Of a stretch of 64,000 bases of DNA, positions 1 to 10,590 are shown piece by piece (positions within the stretch are counted from its first letter, which is position 1; each line of letters begins with the position of its first letter). The notes under the pieces were generated by a model. It saw nothing but the letters and a program-made list of their open reading frames with translations. It had not been told where the DNA came from and searched no databases. The position numbers were made by a program, and so were the translations under genes. The stretch covers positions 46,069,070 through 46,133,069 of the forward strand of contig OX104114.1 of assembly GCA_944474755.1 (NCBI GenBank), written 5' to 3'. Source of the stretch: Limnoperna fortunei. Its lineage: Eukaryota > Mollusca > Bivalvia > Mytilida > Modiolidae.

Positions 1-578
1 TATGATACACTTGTGTTTAGAGTTTGTGGTCTTTTATTTGATTTTAAATTGATAGTGTGTTGTTTATTCTGATATTTATCATGTGTGTTACTGTATACTT
101 TTGAATTTGATAGTGTGCACATGTACATAAATTATTGCCACAAAATGAATCCTGTCCTCAAAATGACTTCTTGTTATAAACTTGAAATATGTCTATAAAA
201 GAGGTGACTTCGGGTAAAACCCAACATGCATGAAAAGGGACATGTCATAGATTGAGTTGATAGATTGTCATCTGTACAGTTTAACAATAACACCTCAGAT
301 ATTTATAATTCATATCATTATTTAACTTCAGTTACTAAGGTAGTATGGATATAAATGTAAAAAATTGATCCAGTTATTAATTTTATTGTCATAACTAGGG
401 GAGATAATTCAAGTTGGACTGTATTCATTGCTTGTTAGGATGCAGATGACAGTTTTGTTTGCTCTGAAAATAAAGATTTGATGTTATAGCTGGTTGTTTA
501 ATGTTATCAAATGTTATATTAATATACATTTACACAGGAATTCAACATTGTTTATGCATTTATACACTTGAACTGTAT

Positions 579-851
579 CTATACTTTAACATTCGGAAAA
601 ACACAAGTTCTTTTGCTGGGAGCAAGAAAATTGACAAAATCTTTATCTCTTTTATCCAACATAATAGAAACTAGAAGAATCAAAATGAATAATGCAGAAA
701 GTACAGTTAAGTTCAATACTTGAATGTAACTTCCCATCCCGAGTCTTGAAAAGCTTGAAAGAGCAGAGCTAATAGGATTTGGAGCAGACCTCAGAATTGT
801 CCAAACGTAAGAATTATCTTCCACTTTAATTTTTATATACATAGTCATCAA
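579..851 (-). other. Unassigned short open frame with one hydrophobic segment
   Basis: A 90-codon frame with mixed, fairly coding-like codon use (GCT, TCT, CTT, AGC). It contains one strongly hydrophobic stretch at about residues 47-65, followed by a charged run (KRDKD), as at the cytosolic edge of a membrane segment. I do not recognise a family. No splice site or conserved neighbour supports it, and such frames arise by chance in AT-rich DNA. It could be an exon of a membrane protein or nothing. Confidence 0.12.
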
Positions 852-2503
852 ACTTGACCAATCCTTGTTCTTGAGTTGAGAATGTTTTTCGGGTCATTTT
901 GAGATTATGATATGAACTGTCTTCTGCCACCTTAACTATGGTATAGGTAAATATTGTAATAATTCATTGCATTGTATCCTACACCAGTACTTGATGACCA
1001 AGCAGGGTGAATAAAATAATAGTGATAGCTTGAGGTCTAATAAGAAATTTGATGTATATAAATATAAAAACAGTTTTGATTGTTTGAAATGTAAAATAAT
1101 CATTAAATGGTAGATTTAGAAATCGTCATGTTTTAAACATGTAATACCAGTTTTTACTTGTTAAAGTGTAAAGATGGGATGTTAGATTAGATTTTAATAT
1201 TTGGATATTGGGATTGTCACAAATTGATTGTTTTTTTTTTTTTACATGTTACTTTGCATTTATGTTGTAACCAAACAGAGGGCATTGTCATGCATACATG
1301 TTGATGCATTGCAAAAAATTCACGCTCATTATACAAAGTTATGTGGTGTTCTATTTATTGACCTTTTTTGTTATTGTTTTATCAAATACATCATTGGAAA
1401 GCATTTTTATCTCAAATTCATGACATTAGCTTTTAGAAGTTTTAAAGTGAGTTTGTTTTTAGGTAATCATCCTCTTAATCTCACTGCCATGCAAGGTTAA
1501 ATTGTTTACCTATTTATTATCTATCATGTAATATCTGAATAGCTTTAATAATCAGTCGACATAGGATCTTACATGGGTAGGAGTGGATTATTAGATTTTT
1601 CCAATCGAGATTGTTGGATTTTAAGTCTGATCCCTGGTGAGGCCTTAAAATTCCATAATTTTAATAAAGAGAGTGGAGAAATCTGATAATCCAGGAGTAC
1701 TAATGTAAGATTCTGTTTCTCTTATTTTCAAAAGTAATAGATATGAGAAAGAAATACAAATTCTCCCAACCACAATTTTAGTTGTAACTTGTATATGCAG
1801 TAACTGGAACTTGTTTTGTCTATGATGCCATATTTCATTATGACACGTTTATTTAAACCAATCAACTGCTGTAAGATTTCTGGCTGTTGTAGTCATTTTT
1901 GCCTTGCAGGGAGCCTTCTAATAATATTGTGTTCATTGTGTTAGCTCATATTAGTGTTGTTTTTGTTGATTTCCAGTTGTTAATGCTGTTTTCCTCCAAT
2001 TATTTATCTTTAACAATCTTTTATATTTTATTAGTCCCAGATAAATATTGAAGAGTAACATGGAAAAATCCATCATTATAATCTACTCATCCATGGTTTA
2101 TGCTATGTAACTTTTTTAAAAGTTTTTTTCTGTAATTAAATTAGATTTAATTTTTTTTTAAAGTCAAAAACACTGTATTTATATTCAGAGATCCTCAACA
2201 AAATTCTTTTTTTTTTGGTTATAAAAAATAGCAGGATGCAAAAATATGGTAGTACATTCTGTTTATCGTTTAGTCTGTACTGTTATATATAGTATACTTG
2301 TCTAAGATATTGTTGTGACTTTTCAGTTTGCTGTGAATATATCTCATTGTTTTTAAACTAAATCATTTGCACCACATATTTTTTATCAAAAGACACATTC
2401 CCATTTTACCATTACAACATACCTGAAAGTTTCAGATAATCAATATGGGATACCCAAGGTAGGTACATTTGCATCACCAGTCGAGATAATAATAATTGAA
2501 TTT

Positions 2504-2566
2504 TTATACCCCCTGCAATCTTTTTCGGGGGGGGGGTATCCCTTTGTGAGCGTGCTCACAGTCCAC
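2504..2566. repeat. Remnant of a C-run/G-run terminal repeat
   Basis: The text runs from TATACCCCC through a short spacer to a run of ten G and GTATCCC, then 'gtgctcacagtccacacta'. The opposed C and G runs next to TATA resemble the ends of the tandem-repeat element at 50.95-51.63 kb, whose ends also carry opposed C and G runs. Probably a solo remnant of a related element. Confidence 0.3.
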
Positions 2567-3178
2567 ACTAGTTACATTTAGGATTAGGAAACTAATAGCT
2601 AATAATTTAGGTTATATGTTGCATCGGAATGAACTGTTTAAATGTTAATGCCACATTTAAGACAAATGTAATATTTTTGGGAAATGTTGTCCGTGTCGTT
2701 ATTTTTAAATATTATAATAAATTGCTTGATCTTGTGTTTTGTTAAAAAAAATTCTGCATCGGGGACTTCTAAGCAGCATTGACCTTAACCAATTTTATTA
2801 CAAAAACAGACTTGTATAATTTATATTTTCCAGTTTATGTAGATATTTGATGATACACAAATTTGAACCTTGAAGGACAGTAGACATTTTAAAAACAAGT
2901 ATTTTGAAAATGTAAAATTTTGCAAATATTAGTATTGATTCTTAAAAATGGTCGCAATTTTACAAGAAATCTGTATACAAGTAAATTATATTGTACTGAC
3001 ACTTGCATATTTAGATAAATAGATAAAACAGTCCATGTAACAGTTTACTGTTGGATGTAATGTACTGTTATATCTGGAATTAAGTTGTATCATTGCTGTC
3101 ATAATCATTAACAGAATAAACATTGTAAGAAGCTTAACATGGTGTTGTTAATTTATAATCAGTCTCATGCTCAATCAG

Positions 3179-3397
3179 GTGGCCTCGGTGGCCTAGTGGT
3201 TAAGGTAGTTTGTCTACCATTGATCATATGGTCTGTCAACACTGAGATTGCAGATTCGATTCTCACTGCAGGCAGGGTGTACTCAACTCCAATCTTAATT
3301 GACAAGGATTGTCTCTGGGTACTGTTGCTTCCTCCCCCAATAAAAACTGGACGCCATGATATATCTGAAAAATTGCTTAAAGTGGCATTAAACACCA
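3179..3397 (+). mobile_element. tRNA-derived SINE, full length, with target duplication
   Basis: The head has a tRNA-like A box (GTGGCCTAGTGGTTAAGG) and B box (GATTCGATTC) spaced as in a long-variable-arm (Ser/Leu type) tRNA, giving an internal Pol III promoter. The body reads through a conserved 'ccaataaaaactgg' segment. A 13-bp direct repeat CATGCTCAATCAG flanks it (3166-3178 and 3396-3408). The same family recurs at 27373, 28968 and 58209, and as degraded pieces at 3.9, 4.1 and 40.9 kb. The open frames here are not genes. Confidence 0.85.
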
Positions 3398-3899
3398 TGC
3401 TCAATCAGATTTGCTTCAGCAAACAACCTGAGGAAATAACAATAATTAATTTTGACCTGTGAAAAGTATGTGCTTGGTCATTTTATGTATGATAAATTCA
3501 TAGTCTTGGGAACCTCAGTTTTGATCCCTTGTCTGTTCATTCTTCTTTTAGGATAAATTATTTTGCCAGCTGCACAATTAATGTGCAACTTTGTTATTAT
3601 TACTTGAAAGTTAATTGGTATGTTGTATATTAAAATTTGCAATAGAGTTTTGCTAATTTCCTCTTATTTCAAAAATGGGGATTAAACAGCAAGCTCCTAG
3701 CATTCTATACTCAATCATATGTCTGTAATTCTACAGTTTGTAACTTATATTTAACTATTAGGTAGTGTCAGTCAGAGTTTTACAGCATGTAAAACCCCAC
3801 ATTCAAACAACATATGTTGTTCTATCCAAGGAAGAAGATGGTTCTCAGAATTACTTAGATCTTGTTTCCAGTGATAACTTGATTTTCATTTTTATAATA

Positions 3900-4052
3900 T
3901 AATGGATTGGTGTACTCAGTTTTTCAGCATCACTTAGGGGACACCAGAACCGTAATTGAGGTTTGGTCACTTTTGATGCTGAAGGTCGGGGATTTTCGAC
4001 TGATACTCTGGCTTCCTCTTGTAATAAAAACAAGATCAAACAAACAAATCTA
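3900..4052 (+). mobile_element. SINE 3' fragment (same tRNA-SINE family)
   Basis: The segment 'ggtcggggattttcgactg', then 'ctctggcttcctc' and 'taataaaaac', matches the body of the SINE at 58209-58476 read on its own strand, and ends in a CAAACAAACAAA tail. The tRNA head is not recognisable, so this is a 5'-truncated or diverged copy. Confidence 0.55.
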
Positions 4053-4109
4053 ATCAATTATAAGACGTCTTATCGCATAGAAGAATGTTCTGAGTGATTG
4101 AGTTTTCTG

Positions 4110-4312
4110 CATTTGATCACGTGATTGTCAACACACGTGGCAGGGCAGGTTGGGTTTGACTTAAATTTTAATTGACAAATATTGGCAGATTTTTATGACG
4201 ATTTTTCACTGGGTACTTCAGCTTTCTGCTCAAATAAAAACTCGTCGTCATGATATGGTTAAGATTTGCTGAAATTGACGTTAATCTCTTTAAAATAAAC
4301 AAACAAAAATTA
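4110..4312 (+). mobile_element. Degraded SINE copy (same family)
   Basis: It starts inside the tRNA-related head ('gatcacgtgattgtcaaca', 'ggcagggcaggttggg'). It continues through the diverged body ('ctgggtacttcagctttctg', 'aataaaaactcg', 'catgatatggttaag') and ends with AAACAAACAAAAA. Order and orientation match the intact copies. The B box is lost, so it cannot be active. Confidence 0.5.
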
Positions 4313-4429
4313 TATTGTGATTGTTCGGAACTTACCGACAGTATAAGTGCCAAACGTCAAATTGTATTAAAAGTTTTGTTAAAAAAAAGTCTAGCGAGCA
4401 ACAAATGGTTTGCCGAAATTAAGAGCCTA

Positions 4430-5110
4430 TACTAAGTGGGTGCAAAAACAGAAGTACCGAAGGTTTTTGCACCAAATATAAAATACTGTGTCTTTCATGC
4501 AGAGCACTGTGAAATTTCTTCGATACGCCAGCGATATGTGTAACTGTAGTTGCCAGTTAAAAAATATATATATATTGTTCAATATAAACAAAATAAAACT
4601 TGCGAAGAGAGAAAAGCTTGGTCGGTTTCAATTATTAATTATTTAAATTATTTTTATTTAATAGTTCGATTGCTCGATTTTCTATGAGATTCAGATTTTT
4701 ACTCCCAAGAAAAAATGACACGACTTTAGAATACTTGTCGTGATTTTGGTTCAGTTAAATACTTCTTCAAGTCACACAGGTGAGAACTGCCATATAGTTA
4801 GCTATTCTTTAAATAGTCTGAACCCACCCGTTTACACCTGTTATGCATGGGAAACATCGATTCTCTTTAACAATACATGGCGAAATGTGAATTCTCTGTA
4901 AAATGTGTACAATTCCACGTGATAAAAATACAAAAATATGGAACCCAATTTCTCACTTGGTGGTTAGGACAAAACATATCGATGTCTCTCATGACATAGG
5001 GGTACATACTGTTTATGGAATAGCCCCAATGGTACTGCTTGACTTCTAGTCAGTGATTGGTCCCAAAACAAGATATTATTAATACTTTCCAAGTAAACTA
5101 AAGACAAGGA
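4430..5110. repeat. Left block of the segmental duplication (pair of 39130-39990)
   Basis: Diverged copy of 39130-39990 in the same orientation. Shared landmarks are 'ggtgcaaaaa' followed by 'gaaggtttttgca' or 'gaaggtttttcaca', a 'gcatgcagagcac'/'gcatgctgaacac' stretch, 'gacataggggtacat'/'gacatagggctattt', 'ccccaatggtac', 'tactttccaagtaaa'/'tactttccatgtaaa' and 'caaggaaatgaggtatg'/'caaggaaataaggtatg'. This is the outermost paralogy I can see upstream of the two genes, so the duplicated unit starts at or before 4.43 kb. No coding potential. Confidence 0.65.
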
Positions 5111-5319
5111 AATGAGGTATGCATTGCCACTTTATTTTAAATATGTTACAACTTTCAAACTCTGGTCAAGCTGAAACATCAAATCTAATATAGTAATTAG
5201 TTATTTTAAAAGTTGTACTTTCGTTTTCTGTGCAGTTTAGTACTGATAGTCTAATTTGTGCGTGAGTGTGTTTTTTCCAGTTATTTGATAAAACGGGTTG
5301 TTTGATGCTTTAAACGGTA

Positions 5320-5730
5320 TTACAGCATTGGTTGTTTAGAACATGTACAATTTGATTGAAATTCGTTGTTCTACTTTCAATTTTGTCGCGTGCCATTGAT
5401 GAACAAATATTTAGAATTCCGTCGTCTATGTTATTTTGATCCATATTTAGCGTATTTTGTTATCTGAACGATGTAAAAGTTACTCTATATAGCGTGAAAA
5501 GTCGGGGTTAGGGAAAATTGAATTTGTTCAGTTGTCATTAATTCGTACTTACTGACTGTTATCCTTCAAGGTCTTTAGTTCATTCTAGCTTGTATTTATA
5601 ATTTAACATCCTCTTTAAGGATTGATTGATCCATACATATAAAGATGAGTATCTGCAGCATCACTCGTTACCACAATTTAATTTCAAGCTGGAACTATTA
5701 AACTTCGCCAAATAATATACTTTACAGCTG
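5320..5730. repeat. Second block of the segmental duplication (pair of 46350-46745)
   Basis: Diverged copy of 46350-46745. Shared words include 'ttctactttcaa', 'tcgcgtgccattgat', 'attccgtcgtctat', 'ccatatttagcgta', 'taacatc.tctttaagga' and a TTTCTTTC tract before 'aaatgt'. It ends where the tandem-repeat element at 5814 begins. A tiny exon near 5748 was considered and rejected. Confidence 0.65.
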
Positions 5731-5813
5731 TTTCTTTTCTTTCAGAAATGTAAGTATACAGCTTGAATTATGTCTCACCTTCAAATAAAGGGAGGCATTG
5801 TTTTACTCTGATT

Positions 5814-6440
5814 TTAGTCTCGCCTGCGACAAAAGTCGCTGGAGGCGAGACATATGTATGAGAATCCGGCGGCGGCGGCGGCGTAAACACGACATCTTGC
5901 TTCATATATTTGTAAGCCCAAGCCCTAGGTCCATCAAAATTCGTCCAGAGGAAGCTTATGATGAGTACTTGCCAGTCAGTCACCTGTCACCTGACCTTGA
6001 CAATTTCACGATCCAGTGACTACGTTAAAGTGTTTGGGTTACGGCAGTTCCTCTGTTACCACGCATGGTAGGATGACAATATTTGGTATATAGGTTGCTG
6101 ATGACTGTCTGGTAGGTGTCACTTGACCTTGACCTCAATTTCACGGTCCAGCGACTACCTTAAAGTTTTTGGGTTACGACAGTTCCTCTGTAACCATACA
6201 TGGTAGGATGACAATATTTTATATATAATACATATAGGTTGCTGATGACCTCGACCTTAATTCCATGGTCCAGCGACTACTTTAAAGTTTTTGTATTAGG
6301 ACAGTTCCTCTGTAACTATGCATGGTATGGTGACAATATTTGGTATACAGGCCGCTGCTGATATTTAATGCTATTTACGTAATGCTTTTGACGAAATTTA
6401 TTTTCATTACTGATGCGGAATGCAGGCGAGACGTTTTTCT
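5814..6440. mobile_element. Tandem-repeat element bounded by GTCTCGCCTGC / GCAGGCGAGAC
   Basis: The left end carries GTCTCGCCTGC and the right end its exact reverse complement. Just inside the left end is a small hairpin (gcctgcgac...gtcgctggaggc), then a (CGG)n run near 5870. The core has three diverged tandem units of about 120-140 bp, each with 'cacctgaccttgac', 'ggtccagcgactac' and 'acagttcctctgtaac'. This plan (short inverted ends, subterminal hairpin, microsatellite, tandem core) is that of bivalve pearl-type elements, now grouped with Helentron-related non-autonomous elements. Not coding. Confidence 0.6.
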
Positions 6441-7230
6441 GTGTCCACACTTGTTTCATTTAGGCCTTGTCACATCTATCGAGACTGTGTATCAAATGTC
6501 ATGAGTACCTTATATGACCTTGACTTTTATGTTGATTTTATGTTAAAAGATTGTCGCGCCTCTGACCTTTTTGTCCTTTGACCTATAGGCCTTAGATATT
6601 GTACATGAAGTTGTATCACTATGAGATGGTGTGTCGCCTAGTATAATGACCTTGACTTTTGGCTTCATTGTCAGATTTTATGTTTATTTTGTATTTATAC
6701 TGCTCGTCCTATTAAAGCAGCTTAAAAGCGTTGACTTACTATTTTGTACATATGTATATGATTATAGGACAATGGTTATGAAACGAGTTTTAGCCACGAC
6801 TTCATTTTGATAATGTACTTGTTGACCTTTCCGTGGTAATGTAAACAATTGAAATGTTGCAAGCACGTAAATTACGTGTTTTGTTATTTCGTTTGATAAC
6901 TATTTTAATTAAAATTGTTACGTTCATTACTTTTGCTTATATAATTCATACTGAACTGGAGAACTCGCTCGTCTCAAATCATTCAATTGTACGTCATTCA
7001 TTTTGATAACTAAAATACTGCACATAATGTGTGAGGCGTCATACGGGTATAATTTTAAAGTAAATTTTAATAGAATAAAAACATATTTTTTAATAAAGGA
7101 CTATTCGAGTAAACAGACACAACACAATATAAGGACTTGAAACGTGGAAAAGCCTCATCCTTATATTTTGTTTATGTCAAGTCACTACACTAATATTATA
7201 TATAAAAAAATTCCAGCCTGTAAGCTTTTT
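6441..7230. other. Upstream flank without recognised gene
   Basis: The words 'gacctttttgtcctttgacc' and 'ttagatattgtacatga' recur at 46.85-46.92 kb, so part belongs to the duplicated flank. No protein family, exon signal or clean terminal repeat is visible. Confidence 0.4.
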
Positions 7231-9075
7231 AGCTCACCTGGACAGAAGATGCGGATGAGCTGTTGCAATCACTGTCGTCCATCGTCTGTCATCTGTCGTC
7301 CATCGTCCGTCAAAAATCGTATCCTCTGAAACCACTGGGCCAATTTTTTTCAAACTTGTCATTAGGGTATCTTTTTTCAAATTTATACCCAGGGTGTTGA
7401 TCAGCGGACAAATATGGCCGCCGTTTCTAAAAATAGAACATGGTTGTCAACGCATGCTTTTTATCAATATCTCAAAAGTTATAACTATAGAGAAAACCGT
7501 AACTTCTAATTGATCAGCACACTAAGGACTACAATAGTTGCTATTAGTGTAAAGTTGTGTAATGGTTTCTTATAAGAGTTATTGCCCTTTAATGATTTTT
7601 GATAAAATGTCAGTATTTACAATATAACCTGAAAACTATAAGAACTATAGTGAAGCTAAGAAAGCAAAAATGATCAGCAATACAAGCCCTACATGTACAA
7701 TTCACTTGGTCTGAAATTGTCAGATGACTCCTTATATGAATTATTGCCCTTTAATGAAGACTTTTTATGATTTATTTTCATTTTTGCCATGTAACCTAAA
7801 AACTATAACAGCTAGAGTGAAACTGTACATGGCAAAAATGATCAGTAATACAAGCCCTACAATTCACTTTACTGGTCTGAAATTGTCAGTTGACTCCTTA
7901 TATGAGTTATCGTCTTTTAATGACGATTTTTTAAGATGTTTCTGTTTTCATTTTGCCCTGATACCTTAAAGCTATAATAACTAGAGTAAAACTGTAAATG
8001 GCAAAAATGATCAGCAATATAAGCCATACAATTCTTTTTTATTAGTTTAAAATTGTCAGATGACTCCGTATATGAGATATTGCCCTTTAATGACGATTTT
8101 TTATGAAAATTTCCGTTTTTGTCGTGTAACTTAAAAACTATAACAGCTAGGGTGAAACTGTAAGTGACAAAATGATCAGTAATGCAAGCCCTAAAATTCA
8201 TTTAATTGATCCAATGACTCCTTATATGAGTTATTGCCTTTTAATGACAAATTCTTATGGTTTGTTTTTTAAATTTTTGTCCTGTAACCCATAAACTATA
8301 ACAGCTAGAGTGAAATTGTAAATGCAATCTAATTAAAATTAAATTTTTCACTTGCTATGCCCCTTATTGCTATGGTCGCTGCGCAGCGACCAATAATAAA
8401 AAGGGGGAGCAAGTGAAAGATTTAATTTTAATTGGATTTTTGTAAATGGCAAAAATAATCAGCAATAAAAGTCTACAGTTCACTTAATTGGTCTGAAATT
8501 GTCAGATGACTCCTTATTAGAGTTGTTGTTTTCTTGAATGATGATTTCTTAAACTTTCTATTTTTGTGCTGAGCTAGAGTGAAACTGTAAACAAGTTCTA
8601 AAATTTACTACATTGGTCTGAAATTGTCAGATCACTTCTTTTATGAGTAATTTCCCTTTAATAAAATTTTTCGTGACTTAAATGCCATACGATCTAGATT
8701 GCAACTGTAATTGCACAAATGATCAGCAAAACAAGGCCACAAAATTATGGCACAGTCCAAACTTGTTATATGACTCTTGATAGGAGTTATTGCCCTCTAA
8801 TTACGAATTTGCACAAAATAATAAGTTTTTGTGTTATAATTAAAGTCTATAACACATAGAGTAAAACTTAATTAAGCTTAAGAACAAGGTCTACTAATCA
8901 TTTAATTTTTAGAAATGATCTGATGACATCTTAAAGGAATTATTGTACTTTTTTGAAGAAATGTTTAGGTTTTGCCCATTAATTAAAAGCTATAATGAAA
9001 CTGTAAATTGCAAAAAATTGAATATTGTCGTGTGTGTTCCAGGTGAGCGATTACAGCCTCCTCGAAGCCTCTAGT
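7231..9075. mobile_element. Long tandem-repeat element bounded by AGCTCACCTGG / CCAGGTGAGC
   Basis: The left end reads AGCTCACCTGG and the right end CCAGGTGAGC, an inverted pair. A GTCCATCGTC-rich tract follows the left end. The core is about nine degenerate units of roughly 145-170 bp with the words 'aaaaatgatcagcaatacaa', 'ctgaaattgtcagatgac', 'gagttattgcccttta' and 'aactataacagctagagtga'. Related arrays lie at 23.2-24.4 and 60.06-60.69 kb in intron 4 of the two genes. A foldback MITE is nested at 8328-8445. Short open frames here are repeat artefacts. Confidence 0.65.
8328..8445. mobile_element. Foldback MITE nested in a tandem repeat
   Basis: Near-palindromic insertion: 'ctaattaaaattaaat' and 'cacttgct' on the left mirror 'agcaagtgaaagatttaatt' on the right, with a central GGTCGCTGCGCAGCGACC palindrome. 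It interrupts one repeat unit: 'gtgaaattgtaaatg' runs in on the left and 'tgtaaatggcaaaa' resumes on the right. Single ends of the same family lie near 18.66, 39.6 and 50.46 kb. Confidence 0.65.
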
Positions 9076-9540
9076 TGTCTTTTGACCTAGGCTTTAGATA
9101 TATGGAATGCAGTAAGAGTGATGTGTTGCATAGTGGTTGACCTTTGACCTTAACCTTGAAAGGAAACTTTCACATTGTTTTTTGTTTCGTGATCTAGGTC
9201 CTACATATAGGATATGTAGATCGGGCTTCATAGGGCAGTGTGTGATGGTGAATGACCTTAACCTTAAAATATCAAATTTCCTTTATTTTGCCCTTTCGCC
9301 AAAGCATAAGATATTTTTATGCATATTGGTCACCTTATAGCAATGAGTTCCTTTACCAAACCTGATGACCTAGGATGAACTTTAGCGATGACCACCAAAG
9401 TCAAATGGCCAACTTATTTCTCTTTTGACTAAGGCTGTAGATATTTGGTATTTGGGTTGATCACTACAAAGGATGTGTACCTTTCAGAATTGGTTGACCT
9501 TTGACATCATTTGTATTATAATTTTGGGCATGTTAGTGTC
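9055..9540. repeat. Third block of the segmental duplication (pair of 47020-47450)
   Basis: Diverged copy of 47020-47450: 'gtcttttgaccta', 'gtgatg..ttgcata', 'gatataggatat.tag', 'gtgtgatggt.aatgacc', 'aatgagt.cctt', 'tgaacttt.g..atgacca' and 'gatatttggtatttgggt'. It lies directly upstream of exon 1 of copy A, as its partner lies upstream of copy B, so it may hold part of the old promoter. No promoter element can be named. Confidence 0.6.
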
Positions 9541-9542
9541 TG

Positions 9543-9544
<2 letters not shown>

Positions 9545-9574
<30 letters not shown>
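9545..9574. repeat. (TC)n microsatellite
   Basis: Uninterrupted TC dinucleotide run of about 29 bases. Its + strand translation (Leu-Ser repeats) is not a gene. Confidence 0.95.
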
Positions 9575-9577
<3 letters not shown>

Positions 9578-9968
9578 AGTTATTATTATTGTTATGTAGT
9601 TCCATCTTTCATGTGGGGAGTTTTCACTAATGCTAAGGGTGCTAGTTTATACATTATTTAGATTTTAATTAATCATATAAATCTCATTGAGCAGTTTTTT
9701 AACTCAGACAACCATCAAACTAAATATTATATTAAACAATATGTTTATTACAGATAACTAGTACTAGAACAGAAATAGCCAGTTTAACAATATTAAGGGA
9801 TCTGTTTTATATTTATACAGACCAACTACCATCACAAACGGTATTGACAACTACTGAAATAATCATAATAAAAAATTACAACAAACAGGAATGTCAAGTA
9901 AACAGATTGACATATAGATAGTTCAACTTATTAGAGGATCTTATCAAGTTATACAGCAACAAACTAAG

Positions 9969-10590
9969 ATGGAACCAGCAGAATCGCAAAAATCAGAAGT
10001 GACAACTACTCAAATGGACACAGGGCAACAATTATAACGAATGGCAATGACAAATATGCAGATAAACTAGTGCAGAAATCACAACCAGCGATAGTTACAA
10101 TTACTGTTATGGAACCAGTACAGCAATCACAACAAACAACAGTGACAAATACTCAGATGGAACCAGAACAACAATCACAACAAACAGCAATGGCAAATAT
10201 ACAGATGGAACCAGAACAACAATCACAACAAACATCAGTGACAAATACTCAGTTGGAACCAGAAGAACACTCACAACAAACAGTAATGGCAAATACACAG
10301 ATGGAACCAGAACAATTTCAACAGACAGTAGTGGCAAACACTCGGATGGAGCCAGAACAACCACAACAAACACTAGGGACAAATTCTCTGATGGAACCAT
10401 TACAACCACAACAAACGCTAGGAACAAATACTCTGATGGGACCATTACAACAGTCACAGCAGATAGTAATGGCAAATACACAGATGGAACCAGAACAACT
10501 ACAACACACGGTAGCCTGTCTGACAGAAGAAAATATTTTAGTTAATGATTTGTCAGCTGATATACAGGCATCTTGTCAAGCAAGTCCTAG
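9969..10590 (+). pseudogene. Copy A exon 1: Gln-rich 15-16 residue repeat array
   Basis: The ATG at 9969 aligns with the ATG of copy B exon 1 (48836) and is followed by similar residues (MEPAESQKSEV against MDQVESQQSEV). Frame is lost near 10030 by a small indel (in-frame TAA at 10035) and coding resumes in another frame, open from before 10028. The array has about nine units of the form MEPEQQSQQTxxxNTQ, 45-48 bp each, then a unique end (CLTEEN...LSADIQASCQ). The donor AG|GTATAT at 10591 leaves phase 2, which joins exactly to exon 2. The array is hydrophilic and probably disordered; I recognise no domain. Because units are multiples of three, the antisense strand is also open, which is an artefact. 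Confidence 0.65.

Larger units (their letters stand above)
1..3165. other. Intergenic AT-rich stretch, no gene recognised
   Basis: No protein family is recognised on either strand. The only open frames are short and look accidental, apart from the weak minus-strand frame listed at 579-851. A short C/G-rich repeat remnant lies near 2.5 kb. The region may hold 3' flank or intron of a gene outside the window, but nothing in the sequence shows this. Confidence 0.5.

Noticed and set aside
3179..3260. tRNA gene
   Set aside because: Has A and B boxes but is the head of a repeated element with body, tail and target duplication; no proper acceptor stem seen.
3139..3462. Plus-strand 107-codon frame over the SINE at 3.2 kb (and similar at 27421, 28985 and 58350)
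   Set aside because: All are translations of the same SINE body.
5740..5760. Mini-exon between TTTCTTTCAG and GTAAGT near 5750
   Set aside because: The acceptor-like tract is followed by only 'AAAT' before GTAAGT, and the donor is not conserved in the paralogous block near 46.73 kb.
10107..10509. Open frames on the minus strand opposite the Gln-rich exon
   Set aside because: They arise because the repeat units are multiples of three and lack CTA, TTA and TCA in that phase. The plus strand has the conserved splice phase and paralogue support.
10100..10520. CRISPR-like regular array
   Set aside because: Units are contiguous, variable and coding, with no constant repeat/unique spacer pattern, and the genome is animal.
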